Positions 5,992-13,817 of a stretch of DNA of 15,429 bases are shown piece by piece. Both the position numbers and the translations under genes were made by a program. The notes below the pieces were generated by a model that worked only from the letters and a program-made list of their open reading frames with translations, was not told the origin of the DNA and did no database searches. Source of the stretch: Candidatus Aminicenantes bacterium UBA6228 (lineage in GTDB: Bacteria > Acidobacteriota > Aminicenantia > Aminicenantales > Saccharicenantaceae); the NCBI GenBank assembly GCA_002441005.1, contig DJWO01000011.1:1-15429 (forward strand), read 5' to 3'. Every line of letters begins with the position of its first letter. The stretch's first letter is position 1.

Positions 5992-7605
5992 CTATTTACC
6001 TGATGACCAGGCGATAAAAGAAGTCAGGTCGCTCTTGAGTTTCTTCATGGATGGTTTATGGATATAGACCATGTGACCGGCTTCATAGTAACCCATCCTG
6101 ACTCTATCCTTAAACGAGCCGTCGAGCATCAACTGTGAAAAGGTATATTCAGTTCCAAAAAACGGGGTGGCCCCATCATAATATCCATTGCAGCAAAAAA
6201 TCTTCAGAGCAGTATTCTCAGCCATCGCCCGCCGCAGGGTTTCAGACACAAAAAGCGACCCCTCCCGGGAGCTAACGTTTCTGGCTGAACCAGTAATGCC
6301 AGGAATCATTCTTCCGGATGGATCGAAGGAGTAATTCCAGGGATAAACATTTCCATAGATCGCATAGGGGACTTCCTTTTTGTAGCCGAGCACTGTCCCC
6401 AGATAATTGTTCAGAGCAGCTGAAAAAGAGCCCATCAGCAGCGCGTTGGCCGGGTCGTATTCGTAACTTTCTCCAGCCGCATCGGCATCGCGCCCGGTAA
6501 AACGGCTGTCCAGGCGACCGACAGTCAGGCGGTTTTCCCGTAGCAGCTCTTTAAGAAACCGGTTATGCCTGATCCTGAGATTGGAATTTTTGATATAGCT
6601 AACCGAAAGACCGGTCAGGCCTGATAATTTTCTGGCCACCGTCTCATAGGCTTCAGGCTCGAGCAAATTCCCTTTCATTAAAGCTGGCAGATACTCGTCA
6701 AGAGCGAATCTTCTTGACTCCTCGAGTACTTTGACCAGCGGCTGGCTCTGGTATTCCGGGGATAGCTTTTTATGATACCAGGCGGTGGCGGTGTAATGGG
6801 GAAGATAAGCAACATAAGCCAGATTATTTCCCGGGCTAAAAGAAACAGTCGAAAAGTCGAGGACGCTGGACAACAGAATTATGCCGTTCAGATAGATTCC
6901 ATGGGTCCGGTTCTGAAGAACGCCGGACAAAACAGCTGATCTGGTTGTTCCATAGCTTTCGCCCAGAAGAAACTTGGGCGAGCCCCAGCGGTCAAACCTG
7001 GTTAGATAAATTCTGATGAATTCAGCAAAAGCCGAAGCGTCTTCACTCACTCCATGAAATTGGCTTTTTTCTTCACCGGGTAAAGGGCGGCTGTAACCAG
7101 TAGAAACAGCGTCAACAAAAACCAGATCAGTGATATCTAACAGCGAGTATTCGCTATCTTCGAAATCGGCCGGCGTCCTTAGCGGCCGGCCTTCATCATC
7201 CAGGGCGATTCTTTTCGGCCCGATTCCACCAAGATGCAACCAGACAGTTGAAGAGCCTGGCCCGCCATTAAAACAGAACATAATCGGCCTGGTGGACTTA
7301 TTTTTTATGTCATCTCTGGTATAAGACACAAAGAACATAGAAGCTCCTGGTGTTTCGTCCGCCTTAAGAATAGTTATTTCTCCGGCAGTGGCGGTGTATG
7401 GTATCAATTTGCCATCAATTGTTGTCTGATGCCTGGTGATGGAAAAAGGCTTTGGCTCTGGTAGTTGGGCAGGTTCACCGGACTGTTGGGCCGGTGACTT
7501 GACCCCAGCCTGCGGTTTTGGCTGGGAAACGGCAGGGAGTGAGAGCATCGTTAATAAAATGCCCAAGGAAAAAACAACTGTTAAAATTCTGGTTTTTCTT
7601 TTCAT
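5992..7605 (-). CDS. S10 family serine carboxypeptidase-like protein, secreted
   Basis: A 537-aa alpha/beta hydrolase of the S10 peptidase group, which removes C-terminal residues from peptides. Residues 1-28 are a Sec signal peptide, followed by a Pro/Gln/Lys-rich linker to about residue 52. The oxyanion segment FNGGPGSS is at 112-119, the nucleophile S217 in GESYG, acid D477 in YYDGATPF and H511 in AGHMVY complete the triad. NGGPGS and ESYG are hallmark S10 motifs. The start ATG at 7605 has CAGGAG about 6 nt upstream. It is likely periplasmic and used for peptide scavenging, as inferred from the export signal. It appears as a single-gene unit, convergent with the outer-membrane protein gene. 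Confidence 0.92.
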   Translation of the reverse strand: MKRKTRILTVVFSLGILLTMLSLPAVSQPKPQAGVKSPAQQSGEPAQLPEPKPFSITRHQTTIDGKLIPYTATAGEITILKADETPGASMFFVSYTRDDIKNKSTRPIMFCFNGGPGSSTVWLHLGGIGPKRIALDDEGRPLRTPADFEDSEYSLLDITDLVFVDAVSTGYSRPLPGEEKSQFHGVSEDASAFAEFIRIYLTRFDRWGSPKFLLGESYGTTRSAVLSGVLQNRTHGIYLNGIILLSSVLDFSTVSFSPGNNLAYVAYLPHYTATAWYHKKLSPEYQSQPLVKVLEESRRFALDEYLPALMKGNLLEPEAYETVARKLSGLTGLSVSYIKNSNLRIRHNRFLKELLRENRLTVGRLDSRFTGRDADAAGESYEYDPANALLMGSFSAALNNYLGTVLGYKKEVPYAIYGNVYPWNYSFDPSGRMIPGITGSARNVSSREGSLFVSETLRRAMAENTALKIFCCNGYYDGATPFFGTEYTFSQLMLDGSFKDRVRMGYYEAGHMVYIHKPSMKKLKSDLTSFIAWSSGK

Positions 7606-7668
7606 TAAACTCTCCTGAAGTTAGATATCCATCATTATATATTAAAGTTTTTTCCTATTTACAACTTT

Positions 7669-7863
7669 AGTCTGTCCGGGCCAGTCATTGAATTGGCTAA
7701 ATATGAGGTCATAGGCCTCATCGAGTTCAGCTCGGAACCGGCTGGCCAACTGGGAATAGAGGCAACCAGGAAATTCATTGATAATCTACATGGAGCCCAG
7801 CCAGGCGTCCGGATATTGGAGATCGGCAACCAGAAGGATATTCTGAATAAATTAGGGAGATAA
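7669..7863 (+). pseudogene. C-terminal remnant of an unrecognised protein
   Basis: The plus frame from AGT at 7669 to TAA at 7861-7863 reads like genuine protein for about 64 residues (SLSGPVIELAKYEVIGLIEF, then EPAGQLGIEATRKFI and PGVRILEIG), with regular alternation and codon use like the neighbours. It has no start codon: the frame stays open upstream to the S10 gene promoter region without an ATG or GTG. I take it as the tail of a lost gene. Family not identified. Confidence 0.45.
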
Positions 7864-7884
7864 TCACTGCTTTGGTCACGGCCC

Positions 7885-8046
7885 TCAATGGTGACTTCTG
7901 GCCGACCTATGAAAAGCATATTCTAAAACAGGATCATTCTCCTCGGCCCGGTCAAGGCTAAGGCCGGTTCGCCTTGTTCCCAGCAAACCAGCCAGCGATA
8001 AACCCAGAGCAGTGCCCAAACTGTCTAAGAAACTTCTTCTTTCCAT
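7885..8046 (-). pseudogene. Tat signal peptide remnant of a lost exported protein
   Basis: A 53-aa frame with ATG at 8046 and an AAAGGA ribosome binding site. It starts MERRSFLDSLGTALGLSLAG, a twin-arginine leader (RRSFL then a hydrophobic run), then stops after ~50 residues with no folded domain. Tat leaders of this kind head cofactor-bearing enzymes, so the body of the gene seems deleted. The other strand over 7866-7961 is also open (NGDFWPTYEKHILKQ) without a start and may be another scrap. This and the facing remnant at 7669-7863 suggest that a deletion joined two gene ends here. Confidence 0.5.
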
Positions 8047-8115
8047 GGTTCTATCCTTTTTTCTACTTTATTGAATTGTAATCTAAACGAGTCTGACCTA
8101 AAAATTAAATTTTAC

Positions 8116-8146
8116 TTGACATACATAGAATTACTATGTATATAAT
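8116..8146 (+). promoter_or_regulatory. Promoter and PadR-type operator of the padR operon
   Basis: The -35 box TTGACA (8116-8121) is perfect; the -10 is TATATA (8139-8144, 17-bp spacing) or TATAAT (8141-8146, 19 bp). An inverted repeat ATACATAG (8121-8128) and CTATGTAT (8134-8141) with a 5-bp centre fills the spacer, and a further half-site CTATGTAA follows at 8151-8158. ATGTAT-type palindromes in the spacer are typical of PadR repressor sites, so self-repression is likely. Confidence 0.75.
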
Positions 8147-8172
8147 AGCTCTATGTAATGTAAAGGAGTTAA

Positions 8173-8532
8173 ATGGCCATGGACATTGATAAGGACCTGG
8201 TAGCGGCTTCAGCCACGCCCCTCGTTCTCGCTATTCTGAGTGAAGGCGAAAACTACGGTTATGCCATCATAAAAAGGGTGAGTGAGCTGTCAGGCGGCGA
8301 ACTGCAGTGGACCGACGGCATGCTTTATCCACTTCTTCACCGGCTTGAGCGCCACGGTTATGTTGAATCGTTCTGGGGCCGATCAGAAAGTGGCCGGCAG
8401 CGCAAGTATTACCGGTTGACCCGAGCAGGTGCCGGGCAGCTCGACCGGCAGCGCCGCCAGTGGCAGGTGGTGGATAAGACTATGAAAGGCATCTTAAGCT
8501 TAGCAGTTGACCCGGTGGGTGAGCCAATCTGA
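8173..8532 (+). CDS. PadR family transcriptional regulator
   Basis: A 119-aa winged-helix DNA-binding protein. Residues about 15-80 carry the PadR core: LVLAILSEGENYGYAIIKRV, then GMLYPLLHRLERHGYV and the wing GRQRKYYRLT. It is short like the subfamily-1 PadR proteins that repress an adjacent membrane-protein gene. The start ATG has AAAGGAG 4 nt upstream. Its stop is 28 nt before the next gene, so the two form one operon. The palindrome in its own promoter suggests self-control and control of the downstream gene. The signal that it senses cannot be read from the sequence. Confidence 0.93.
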   Translation: MAMDIDKDLVAASATPLVLAILSEGENYGYAIIKRVSELSGGELQWTDGMLYPLLHRLERHGYVESFWGRSESGRQRKYYRLTRAGAGQLDRQRRQWQVVDKTMKGILSLAVDPVGEPI

Positions 8533-8560
8533 CGGGGTTCGAAAGGAGAGTAAAAGTGTG

Positions 8561-9928
8561 ATGAGTAAACCAACTCTGGAAGAACGCATCGGGCAGTGGC
8601 GAGATTATCTCCAAAAACGGCCAGCGGTTCGCACTGCCGACATTGATGAACTTGAGGATCATCTTCGCAGCCAGATTGAAGCCCTCCGCCAGGCTGGTCT
8701 GGATGAGGACGAAGCCTTTCTGGTGGCTGTCAAGCGACTGGGCGACCTGAATGCCATTTCGCGTGAGTTTGCCATCGAATATTCCGAGCGTCTCTGGAAG
8801 CAGCTGGTGGTTATATCTGGTAGCCCCACCTCGCCGCTTTCCAGTCAGCGCGATACTACGCTGGCCGTGGGACTGGGTGTTGCCTCCGCTGTTGCCATCA
8901 AAATCCCGTCTCTCTTTGGTTACCACCTTTCTGGCCCACCATCTGACCTTGCTTTTTATTTGTCCAATCTCAGTCTCTTTGTGCTTCCGTTTCTGGCTAT
9001 TTTCTTTGGACTAAAGCGGGGACTCCACCAGCTTGATGAGTGGTTCTGGCTCGCTATTCCTTTCATTGCTGCCGGGCTTTTAGTCAACCTTATGCCTTTC
9101 AAAGCCGGTGGCCAAACCCAGGTGCTGACCGCCATCCATCTGCCTATCGCCTTGTGGTTGATGCTGTGTTATGCCTATTCCGGCGGCCAGTGGCGCAGCC
9201 ATGAGCAGCGGATGAACTATGTTCGTTTCTCAGGGGAGTGGTTTATCTACTATACGCTCATCGCCCTCGGGGGAGCCGTTCTGATGGGCCTGACGCTCTT
9301 CATTTTCCAGGCCATTGGCCTCAATGTGGAGCAGGCCATCATAGAATGGGTGCTGCCCTGTGGAGCGATGGGAGCGGTCATCATCGCTGCCTGGCTCGTT
9401 GAGTACAAGCAGAGCGTCATTGAAAACATCGCTCCTGTGCTGACCTGGATCTTTACGCCTCTTTTTACAGCGCTGCTCCTTATCTTTGTGGTCGTTATGA
9501 TCCTGACAGGTAACGCCATTCAAATAGAGAGGGAAGTCCTTATTGGCTTTGACCTGCTGCTCGTGCTTGTCCTGGGCTTGCTACTTTACTCAATATCAGC
9601 CCGTGATCCACAGCAGCCTCCCGGCCAGTTCGATTGGGTTCAGCTTCTGCTGGTGGTCAGCGCTCTTCTGGTGGATGTGCTCGCCCTGTGGGCCATGGCA
9701 GCCCGCATCTCTGAATTCGGGTTCAGCCCTAACAAGACAGCGGCGCTCGGCTTGAACCTGTTGCTGCTGGTCAATTTAGCCTGGTCGGCGATGCTTTATG
9801 GGCGCTTTCTCCACGGACGCATTCCCTTCAGGCGTCTTGAACGCTGGCAGACAGCTTACCTGCCGGTCTTTGCTGCCTGGGCCTGGCTGATGGTAGCTAT
9901 CTTGCCGGTAATTTTCAACTACCGCTAA
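8561..9928 (+). CDS. Permease prefix domain 1 membrane protein
   Basis: A 455-aa protein. Residues about 1-85 are a soluble helical domain (EERIGQWRDYLQKRPAV, DELEDHLRSQIEALRQAG, DEDEAFLVAVKRLGD) that matches the permease prefix domain 1 seen beside PadR regulators. The rest holds about ten or eleven hydrophobic membrane segments and ends in LPVFAAWAWLMVAILPVIF. The frame opens upstream at 8507, inside padR, but I choose ATG 8561 because GAAAGGAGAG lies just before it and the domain begins there; GTG 8558 is possible. No ATPase or MacB/FtsX core is visible, so transport is not shown. Co-transcription with padR suggests an inducible envelope response. Confidence 0.82.
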   Translation: MSKPTLEERIGQWRDYLQKRPAVRTADIDELEDHLRSQIEALRQAGLDEDEAFLVAVKRLGDLNAISREFAIEYSERLWKQLVVISGSPTSPLSSQRDTTLAVGLGVASAVAIKIPSLFGYHLSGPPSDLAFYLSNLSLFVLPFLAIFFGLKRGLHQLDEWFWLAIPFIAAGLLVNLMPFKAGGQTQVLTAIHLPIALWLMLCYAYSGGQWRSHEQRMNYVRFSGEWFIYYTLIALGGAVLMGLTLFIFQAIGLNVEQAIIEWVLPCGAMGAVIIAAWLVEYKQSVIENIAPVLTWIFTPLFTALLLIFVVVMILTGNAIQIEREVLIGFDLLLVLVLGLLLYSISARDPQQPPGQFDWVQLLLVVSALLVDVLALWAMAARISEFGFSPNKTAALGLNLLLLVNLAWSAMLYGRFLHGRIPFRRLERWQTAYLPVFAAWAWLMVAILPVIFNYR

Positions 9929-9943
9929 CCTGAATATATATTT

Positions 9944-11251
9944 TTACTTACCCAGGGCCTCGGCCAGGTCGGCCTCAACGCTGCTTATTGGCCCTATCTT
10001 GAACTTGTCGACCAGGACGTTCAAAACAGCCGGGGTGGTAAAAGCAGGCAGCGACGGCCCGAGCTTAATCTTTTCCACGCCGAGATAGAGGAGGGTCAGA
10101 AGAATGGCAACCGCCTTTTGCTCGAACCAGCTTAAGATGAAGGAAAGCGGCAACTCGTTGACCGAACAGCCGAAGGCTTTGGAAAGAGCCAGAGCAGCTT
10201 CAATGACCGGGGCAAAGTTGTGACCGGTTATGTGTCTTACGCCTTCCCAGCCAACCACACCTGAAGTAAAGATGCGGTCCTGGTAGCTATTCTTTGGCTT
10301 CTGCAGGCAGTTGGTGGTCATGAGAATTGCCCCGGGGAACTGTTCGAATTCCTTCTGCTGGTCCTGCCAGGCGCCGCCGTAGTTCCCAACCAGGTGCTTA
10401 TATTTTTTTAATCCCGGATAAGCGTTGGCGGGCAGCATTTCGCCATGGGTATAAACGTTCAGGCCCAGGCCTTCAGTCTGGTTGAGTAATTCTTCCAGGT
10501 CTTTAAGGTCATGTCCCGAGACAACGATGCACTTGCCTTTGACCGGTGTCACCCGGACTCTGGTTGGTTCGGGATGACCGTAAGCACCGGTGTTGGCTGC
10601 GTCCAGGATTTCCATTGTGCGCAGATTGATGCGGCCGCACTCCATGGCCAGGGCTAACAGCGCTTCGGCGCTTTCGGGTTTCCCGGTCAGGTAGTCAAAG
10701 GCCCGGTGGATAAAAGCATAGATTTCGGGATCCTGCTGGCCGAGTTTTTGAGCGTGAACAGCGTAAGCGGAAAGCCCCTTTATCCCATAGGTGATAAGTT
10801 CCTGGAGACCGGTGAGATCGTCACCGAGCAGATCAAGACGATTCTGAATGGAGACTGATTCGCCTAAGCCGATAAGTTCATCTCTGTCCTCTACTGCCGC
10901 CTCCCACCTGACCGGGCAGTCAAATTCTTCATCCTGGCCGGTGGCTTCAGTGGCCAGTTGGCGGGCGACAGCTTTGACCTTGACCGCTTCCCGCAGAAAC
11001 TGCTGAATCGCACCACCATCAAAATTAGTATTGGTCAGAGTGGCGAAGATGGCCTGGATGGTAAAGTGGTCAATCTCATCGCGGCGCTGACCTGCCTCGT
11101 AGGCACGGTGGGCATAACGGGAGATATCTTTACAGGCATAAATCAGAAGATCCTGCAGGGCCGCTACTTGCGGGTCTTTGCCACAAACCCCGGTCAAAGT
11201 GCAGGCACTCCCTTTAGAAGTTTGTTCACACTGATAACAAAACATACTCAT
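9944..11251 (-). CDS. hcp: Hybrid-cluster protein (Hcp) with internal deletion of cluster ligands
   Basis: Hcp reduces NO or hydroxylamine in anaerobes through an iron-sulfur-oxygen hybrid cluster. The N-terminal Cys motif is present (C5, C8, C17, C23). Hybrid-cluster ligands H247 (SGHDLKDL), E271 (THGEMLPA), C315 (TTNCLQKP), E377 and K379 (SWFEQKAV) are present. By comparison with the E. coli protein (about 550 aa, from memory), about 110 residues are missing between GHNFAPVIEAAL and SKAFGCSVNELPLS (around residues 348-357, near 10181-10215). That block normally carries the GGCDGA, LACGK and GQCNDAYS cysteines, including the persulfide ligand. The frame is kept. So the protein may be unable to build a normal hybrid cluster; class III Hcps are short for a different reason (a deletion in the N-terminal helical domain). 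ATG 11251 has GAAAGG upstream. Last gene of an Rrf2-cupin-hcp operon. Confidence 0.9.
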   Translation of the reverse strand: MSMFCYQCEQTSKGSACTLTGVCGKDPQVAALQDLLIYACKDISRYAHRAYEAGQRRDEIDHFTIQAIFATLTNTNFDGGAIQQFLREAVKVKAVARQLATEATGQDEEFDCPVRWEAAVEDRDELIGLGESVSIQNRLDLLGDDLTGLQELITYGIKGLSAYAVHAQKLGQQDPEIYAFIHRAFDYLTGKPESAEALLALAMECGRINLRTMEILDAANTGAYGHPEPTRVRVTPVKGKCIVVSGHDLKDLEELLNQTEGLGLNVYTHGEMLPANAYPGLKKYKHLVGNYGGAWQDQQKEFEQFPGAILMTTNCLQKPKNSYQDRIFTSGVVGWEGVRHITGHNFAPVIEAALALSKAFGCSVNELPLSFILSWFEQKAVAILLTLLYLGVEKIKLGPSLPAFTTPAVLNVLVDKFKIGPISSVEADLAEALGK

Positions 11252-11275
11252 GGCGGTTACCTTTCATTTCCTTTC

Positions 11276-11626
11276 TTATTCGCCTTCGGAGCGAATCATG
11301 ACCAGAAGCATTTTGAAGGGGACTTCACCCGCCACAGCGTGCGGCACATTGGCCGGCATGACCACAGCCTGGCCGGACGAAACCGTCAGGACATCCTTGC
11401 CAATCTGAATTTTGGCCTGACCATCGAGCACCTCAACTAACGCATCATAGGGCGCGATGTGTTCACTGAGCCCCTGTCCGGCATCAAAGGAGAAAAGAGT
11501 AATTGTGCCGGCGGGCGCGTCGATCAGGGTCTTGCTGACCACGGCGCCAGGGGAATAGTCCACGAGATCGGCCAGATTAGCGGCTTTTCCCAAAACTTCT
11601 GGACTGACCGGGTTTTTGGTTTTCAT
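11276..11626 (-). CDS. Small single-domain cupin protein
   Basis: A 116-aa beta-barrel protein. The two cupin boxes are recognisable: GLSEHIAPYDALVEVLDGQ and VMPANVPHAV, with one histidine in each. The second histidine of the usual HxH pair is replaced (HIA), so metal binding may be weak or altered. Small cupins of this form often sit with hcp and Rrf2 genes. The start ATG at 11626 lies inside the 3' end of the regulator gene (50-nt overlap) with AAGGAG 13 nt upstream, and hcp follows 24 nt after its stop, so translation is probably coupled within one message. Substrate unknown; a role in nitrosative or redox stress is inferred from context only. Confidence 0.85.
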   Translation of the reverse strand: MKTKNPVSPEVLGKAANLADLVDYSPGAVVSKTLIDAPAGTITLFSFDAGQGLSEHIAPYDALVEVLDGQAKIQIGKDVLTVSSGQAVVMPANVPHAVAGEVPFKMLLVMIRSEGE

Positions 11627-12071
11627 TTTTTATTTTTATCTCCTTTTTGGATTGTTTGGCGAGTTCAATACCGTCTGCTACCATATTCGCCAGGGTAACA
11701 CTCCGCAGATAATCCACCATCGTCTCCTGCAGAGTTTCGAGTTTGTTCCTGACCGGGCAAATATTGCGGCGCTGGCAAGTGTCCTGACCAAGCAAGCAGG
11801 TGTTAACCACAACCTGCCCCTGGACTGCCTCGATTATTTCGAGTAATGTGACTTTTTCGGCAGTCCGGGCTAAGCGGAAACCCCCAAATGGTCCCATGAC
11901 GCTCTCCACCAGACCCTGCTCATGAAGTTTCTGCATGATTTTTGAAGCAAACTGATAGGGGACGCTGCCTTCTGAAGCCAGGGTGCGGCTGGAAATGGCT
12001 TTACCTGGAGCCTGGGCCAGGGCAACCAGCAGGCGAAAGGCATAATCAGTGTGCTGTCGGAGAAAGTCCAT
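11577..12071 (-). CDS. Rrf2 family iron-sulfur transcriptional regulator
   Basis: A 164-aa winged-helix regulator starting MDFLRQHTDYAFRLLVALAQ, a standard Rrf2 opening. The recognition region spans about residues 25-70 (VPYQFASKIMQKL, then the wing GPFGGFRLAR). C92, C99 and C105 (TCLLGQDTCQRRNICPV) match the three-cysteine [Fe-S] ligand pattern of IscR/NsrR, so it should sense NO or oxidative change through a cluster. An in-frame ATG at 12092 would add seven residues; I prefer 12071 because family members begin at MDFL. The last ~20 residues are Lys/Asn-rich and overlap the cupin start. As first gene of the operon, and with a palindrome on its own -10 box, it probably represses itself, the cupin gene and hcp. 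Confidence 0.9.
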   Translation of the reverse strand: MDFLRQHTDYAFRLLVALAQAPGKAISSRTLASEGSVPYQFASKIMQKLHEQGLVESVMGPFGGFRLARTAEKVTLLEIIEAVQGQVVVNTCLLGQDTCQRRNICPVRNKLETLQETMVDYLRSVTLANMVADGIELAKQSKKEIKIKNENQKPGQSRSFGKSR

Positions 12072-12115
12072 TTTTTTATCTTGCTCTCTCATATAGGATT
12101 AAATAAGTCCAACTA

Positions 12116-12153
12116 TATAAGACATAAATAGTCTTATAAAAGCAAAAAGTCAA
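12116..12153 (-). promoter_or_regulatory. Promoter and operator of the Rrf2-cupin-hcp operon
   Basis: On the minus strand a -35 box TTGACT (12153-12148) and a -10 box TATTTA (12130-12125) are 17 bp apart. A perfect inverted repeat, TATAAGAC (12116-12123) and GTCTTATA (12131-12138) with a 7-bp centre, has the -10 box in its middle. Binding there would block polymerase, so a repressor is expected, most likely the Rrf2 protein. Confidence 0.78.
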
Positions 12154-12354
12154 CAGGTAATTTGTATTTTTATTTAATATTGTCTTTTTTCTTTCGCCAG
12201 CTGAAGACTTCAACAATTTAGTTTTGCTCCTCGAACTCAGATCACTACTGATACAATCAGATGGTTCTCAAGGCAAAATGGAATAGTACAGGATATATCC
12301 AATTTCAAGCTGCTGACTTGTATAGACTCGAAAAAAGTTTTAAGCTAAAAATAG
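12139..12354. other. Intergenic region, no clear gene
   Basis: AT-rich, no repeats seen beyond the operon promoter at its left end. A 39-aa plus-strand frame (12261-12380, beginning MVLKAKWNSTGYIQ) lacks a ribosome binding site and overlaps the next gene start, so I do not call it. Confidence 0.4.
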
Positions 12355-12802
12355 ATGAAGCAAAAGGTACTCAGGGCTAATCTTTTCATCGGGCTGGGGC
12401 TCATGGTTTTTTCGGCGGTGCTTTTTTGAAATCTGCGATCTGAGGCTTCAGAACTGGAGCTACCACGGTTTGCCTGCGGGGCTGCCCGAGCGCTGGCTGG
12501 GCTATTTTTTATCTTACGCCACGGTCATTCCGGCGCTTAAGGAACTCGAGATTTTCTGGTACGGCTTTCTCAAGGGAAAGGCTTTGGCCCTTTTCCGCTT
12601 GAGGGCGAGCCGTAGTCTCCTCGCCAGCTTCTATGTGTCAGGCGCTACTTGCCTGGTCCTTTCTCTGGTCTGGCCGCAGTTTTTCTTTCCCCTTATCTGG
12701 CTGGCTTTTATCTTTCTCCTTGAGCCGCTTAATTATTCATATAGGCATCCCTCATTGCTGGCTGAACCTGCCTGCTGTTTGACGCCTTTGTCTTTCATCT
12801 GA
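12355..12802 (+). pseudogene. Frameshifted integral membrane protein
   Basis: Read from ATG 12355, the frame MKQKVLRANLFIGLGLMVFS stops at TGA 12427-12429, right in a run of six T (12422-12427). With five T the frame would continue as VLFEICDLRLQNWSYHGLP into the 110-codon frame seen from 12470, giving about 148 aa with three or four membrane segments (for example SYATVIPALKELEIFWYGFL and LVWPQFFFPLIWLAFIFLL). So one gene is broken by a single extra T. The end (AEPACCLTPLSFI) looks unlike the rest and may be a second break. Family not identified with certainty; a true frameshift, a slippery site, or a sequencing error in the T run are all possible. Confidence 0.65.
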
Positions 12803-13018
12803 TTGATCGTTTTATCTTTAAGCCTTAATCCAGAAGTATTAGCCCTGCTTTTCTTTTTGGGTTGTAAAACCAGGAAAGACACTACCATGAAAGAAAAGAA
12901 GTGCAGCCAGCCTGCCACCATTATCGTGCCTTTCTTCCAGAAATTAATGTGTTCAATGTGCTCCGGGCGGCGAACAAGCCAGCTTGAAGCCGAGAGCTAG
13001 GTGAAGTTTGACGCTCTC

Positions 13019-13422
13019 TCAAGTGGAAATCGCGTCAGGGGCTAAAGCCCGTCGCCGGTTATAGAGCCAGCGAGCTAAATACCCCAGGAAAAATAGAGTC
13101 GCGTAGGACATCCAGCTCCATGGCGTCTGGTCCAAGAAAAAGCTCCAGTTGGGCGAGCTCTCAGAATGAGCGGTAGCACAGCAATGTAGATAAGCCCATC
13201 GGGCCCAAAGGAAAGGACAACCCAGAGCGAGCAGAGTTTCACCATCTCAACGCCAGTCCTGGCGGCCGGGCAGTGAGTCCTGGATAGATACTGGTAGAAA
13301 GCGACCGGGAAAACAACCGGCATAATAGTAAATATGGTCACCCACATCAGTGTCTCGATGATCATGAAGGCCATAAACCCGACAAGCGTTCCAACGGCAT
13401 AAGCCAGCAGAAACAATATCAA
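13019..13422 (-). pseudogene. Frameshifted small membrane protein
   Basis: From TTG 13422, preceded by GAAAGGGG, the frame reads LAYAVGTLVGFMAFMIIETL and two more membrane segments up to about VLPLIL. It then turns into an unlikely Arg/Cys-rich tail that stops at 13075. A one-base shift near 13155-13168 opens a far more plausible ending: SSPNWSFFLDQTPWSWMSYA, LFFLGYLARWLYNRRRALAP, with TGA at 13021-13019. The repaired protein would be about 134 aa with four membrane segments. The neighbour gene at 12355 has the same kind of single-base break. Function unknown. The 216 bp between the two genes (12803-13018) hold nothing I can support. Confidence 0.6.
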
Positions 13423-13514
13423 CGCCCCTTTCCAGCTTTGAATTTATCTTCTCGCTTTTAACTGTTAAATTGCAATGAAAATGGTGAGAAGTTATTTTTG
13501 GAGTTCAATACGGG

Positions 13515-13817
13515 TTATAGCGGGACTCCTCTTTTAATGCATTCATCAAGTCTGTTCATCATGTAGCCATTTCCTTTACAATCGCTTAAGGGAGTTAATA
13601 TCTTTTTTGATAAGAAAACTGTCCGTGCTATATCCGCATAATCTTTTCCAGCTATAATCACAATTTGTTCATATTTGTTCAAGCCCTTTTCAATAATCTG
13701 GTCAAGAAGTTCTTCTATGGTTATCGGGTTTGTCCTGGGATTTTTAAATGTCGCCTCATACGGGCCGGAAATAAGTTCATCCGGGAATATAAACCCATGT
13801 TTTGCAGAGAGAATACA
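13515..13817 (-). pseudogene. 5'-truncated DUF6884-like protein
   Basis: A 100-codon frame that starts without an initiator just after TAG (13820-13818). It reads CILSAKHGFIFPDELISGPY, then a middle with IEELLDQIIEKGL and YEQIVIIAGKDYADIAR, and ends at TAA 13515-13517. The ILSAKHG motif followed by PDE and the IVIIAGKDYA strand are what I recall of DUF6884, a small uncharacterised family often found in accessory DNA. The usual ~50 upstream residues are missing; the DNA before it has stops in all relevant frames. A downstream TTG could restart but would lose the motif. Base use is more AT-rich than the membrane gene before it. Confidence 0.6.

Noticed and set aside
7659..7919. 86-codon minus-strand frame
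   Set aside because: The plus-strand reading at 7669-7863 has better protein character; the minus frame is rich in Trp/Ser/Arg without a motif.
9230..9523. Two overlapping minus-strand frames within the permease-prefix-domain gene
   Set aside because: Both are shadows of membrane segments in a well-supported gene and have no ribosome binding site.
10958..11440. 160-codon plus-strand frame over hcp and the cupin gene
   Set aside because: It crosses two genes with clear family motifs on the other strand, so it is a shadow.
12803..13000. 65-codon plus-strand frame and a 62-codon minus-strand frame over 12733-12921
   Set aside because: Neither has a ribosome binding site or recognisable pattern; both lie in a decayed stretch.
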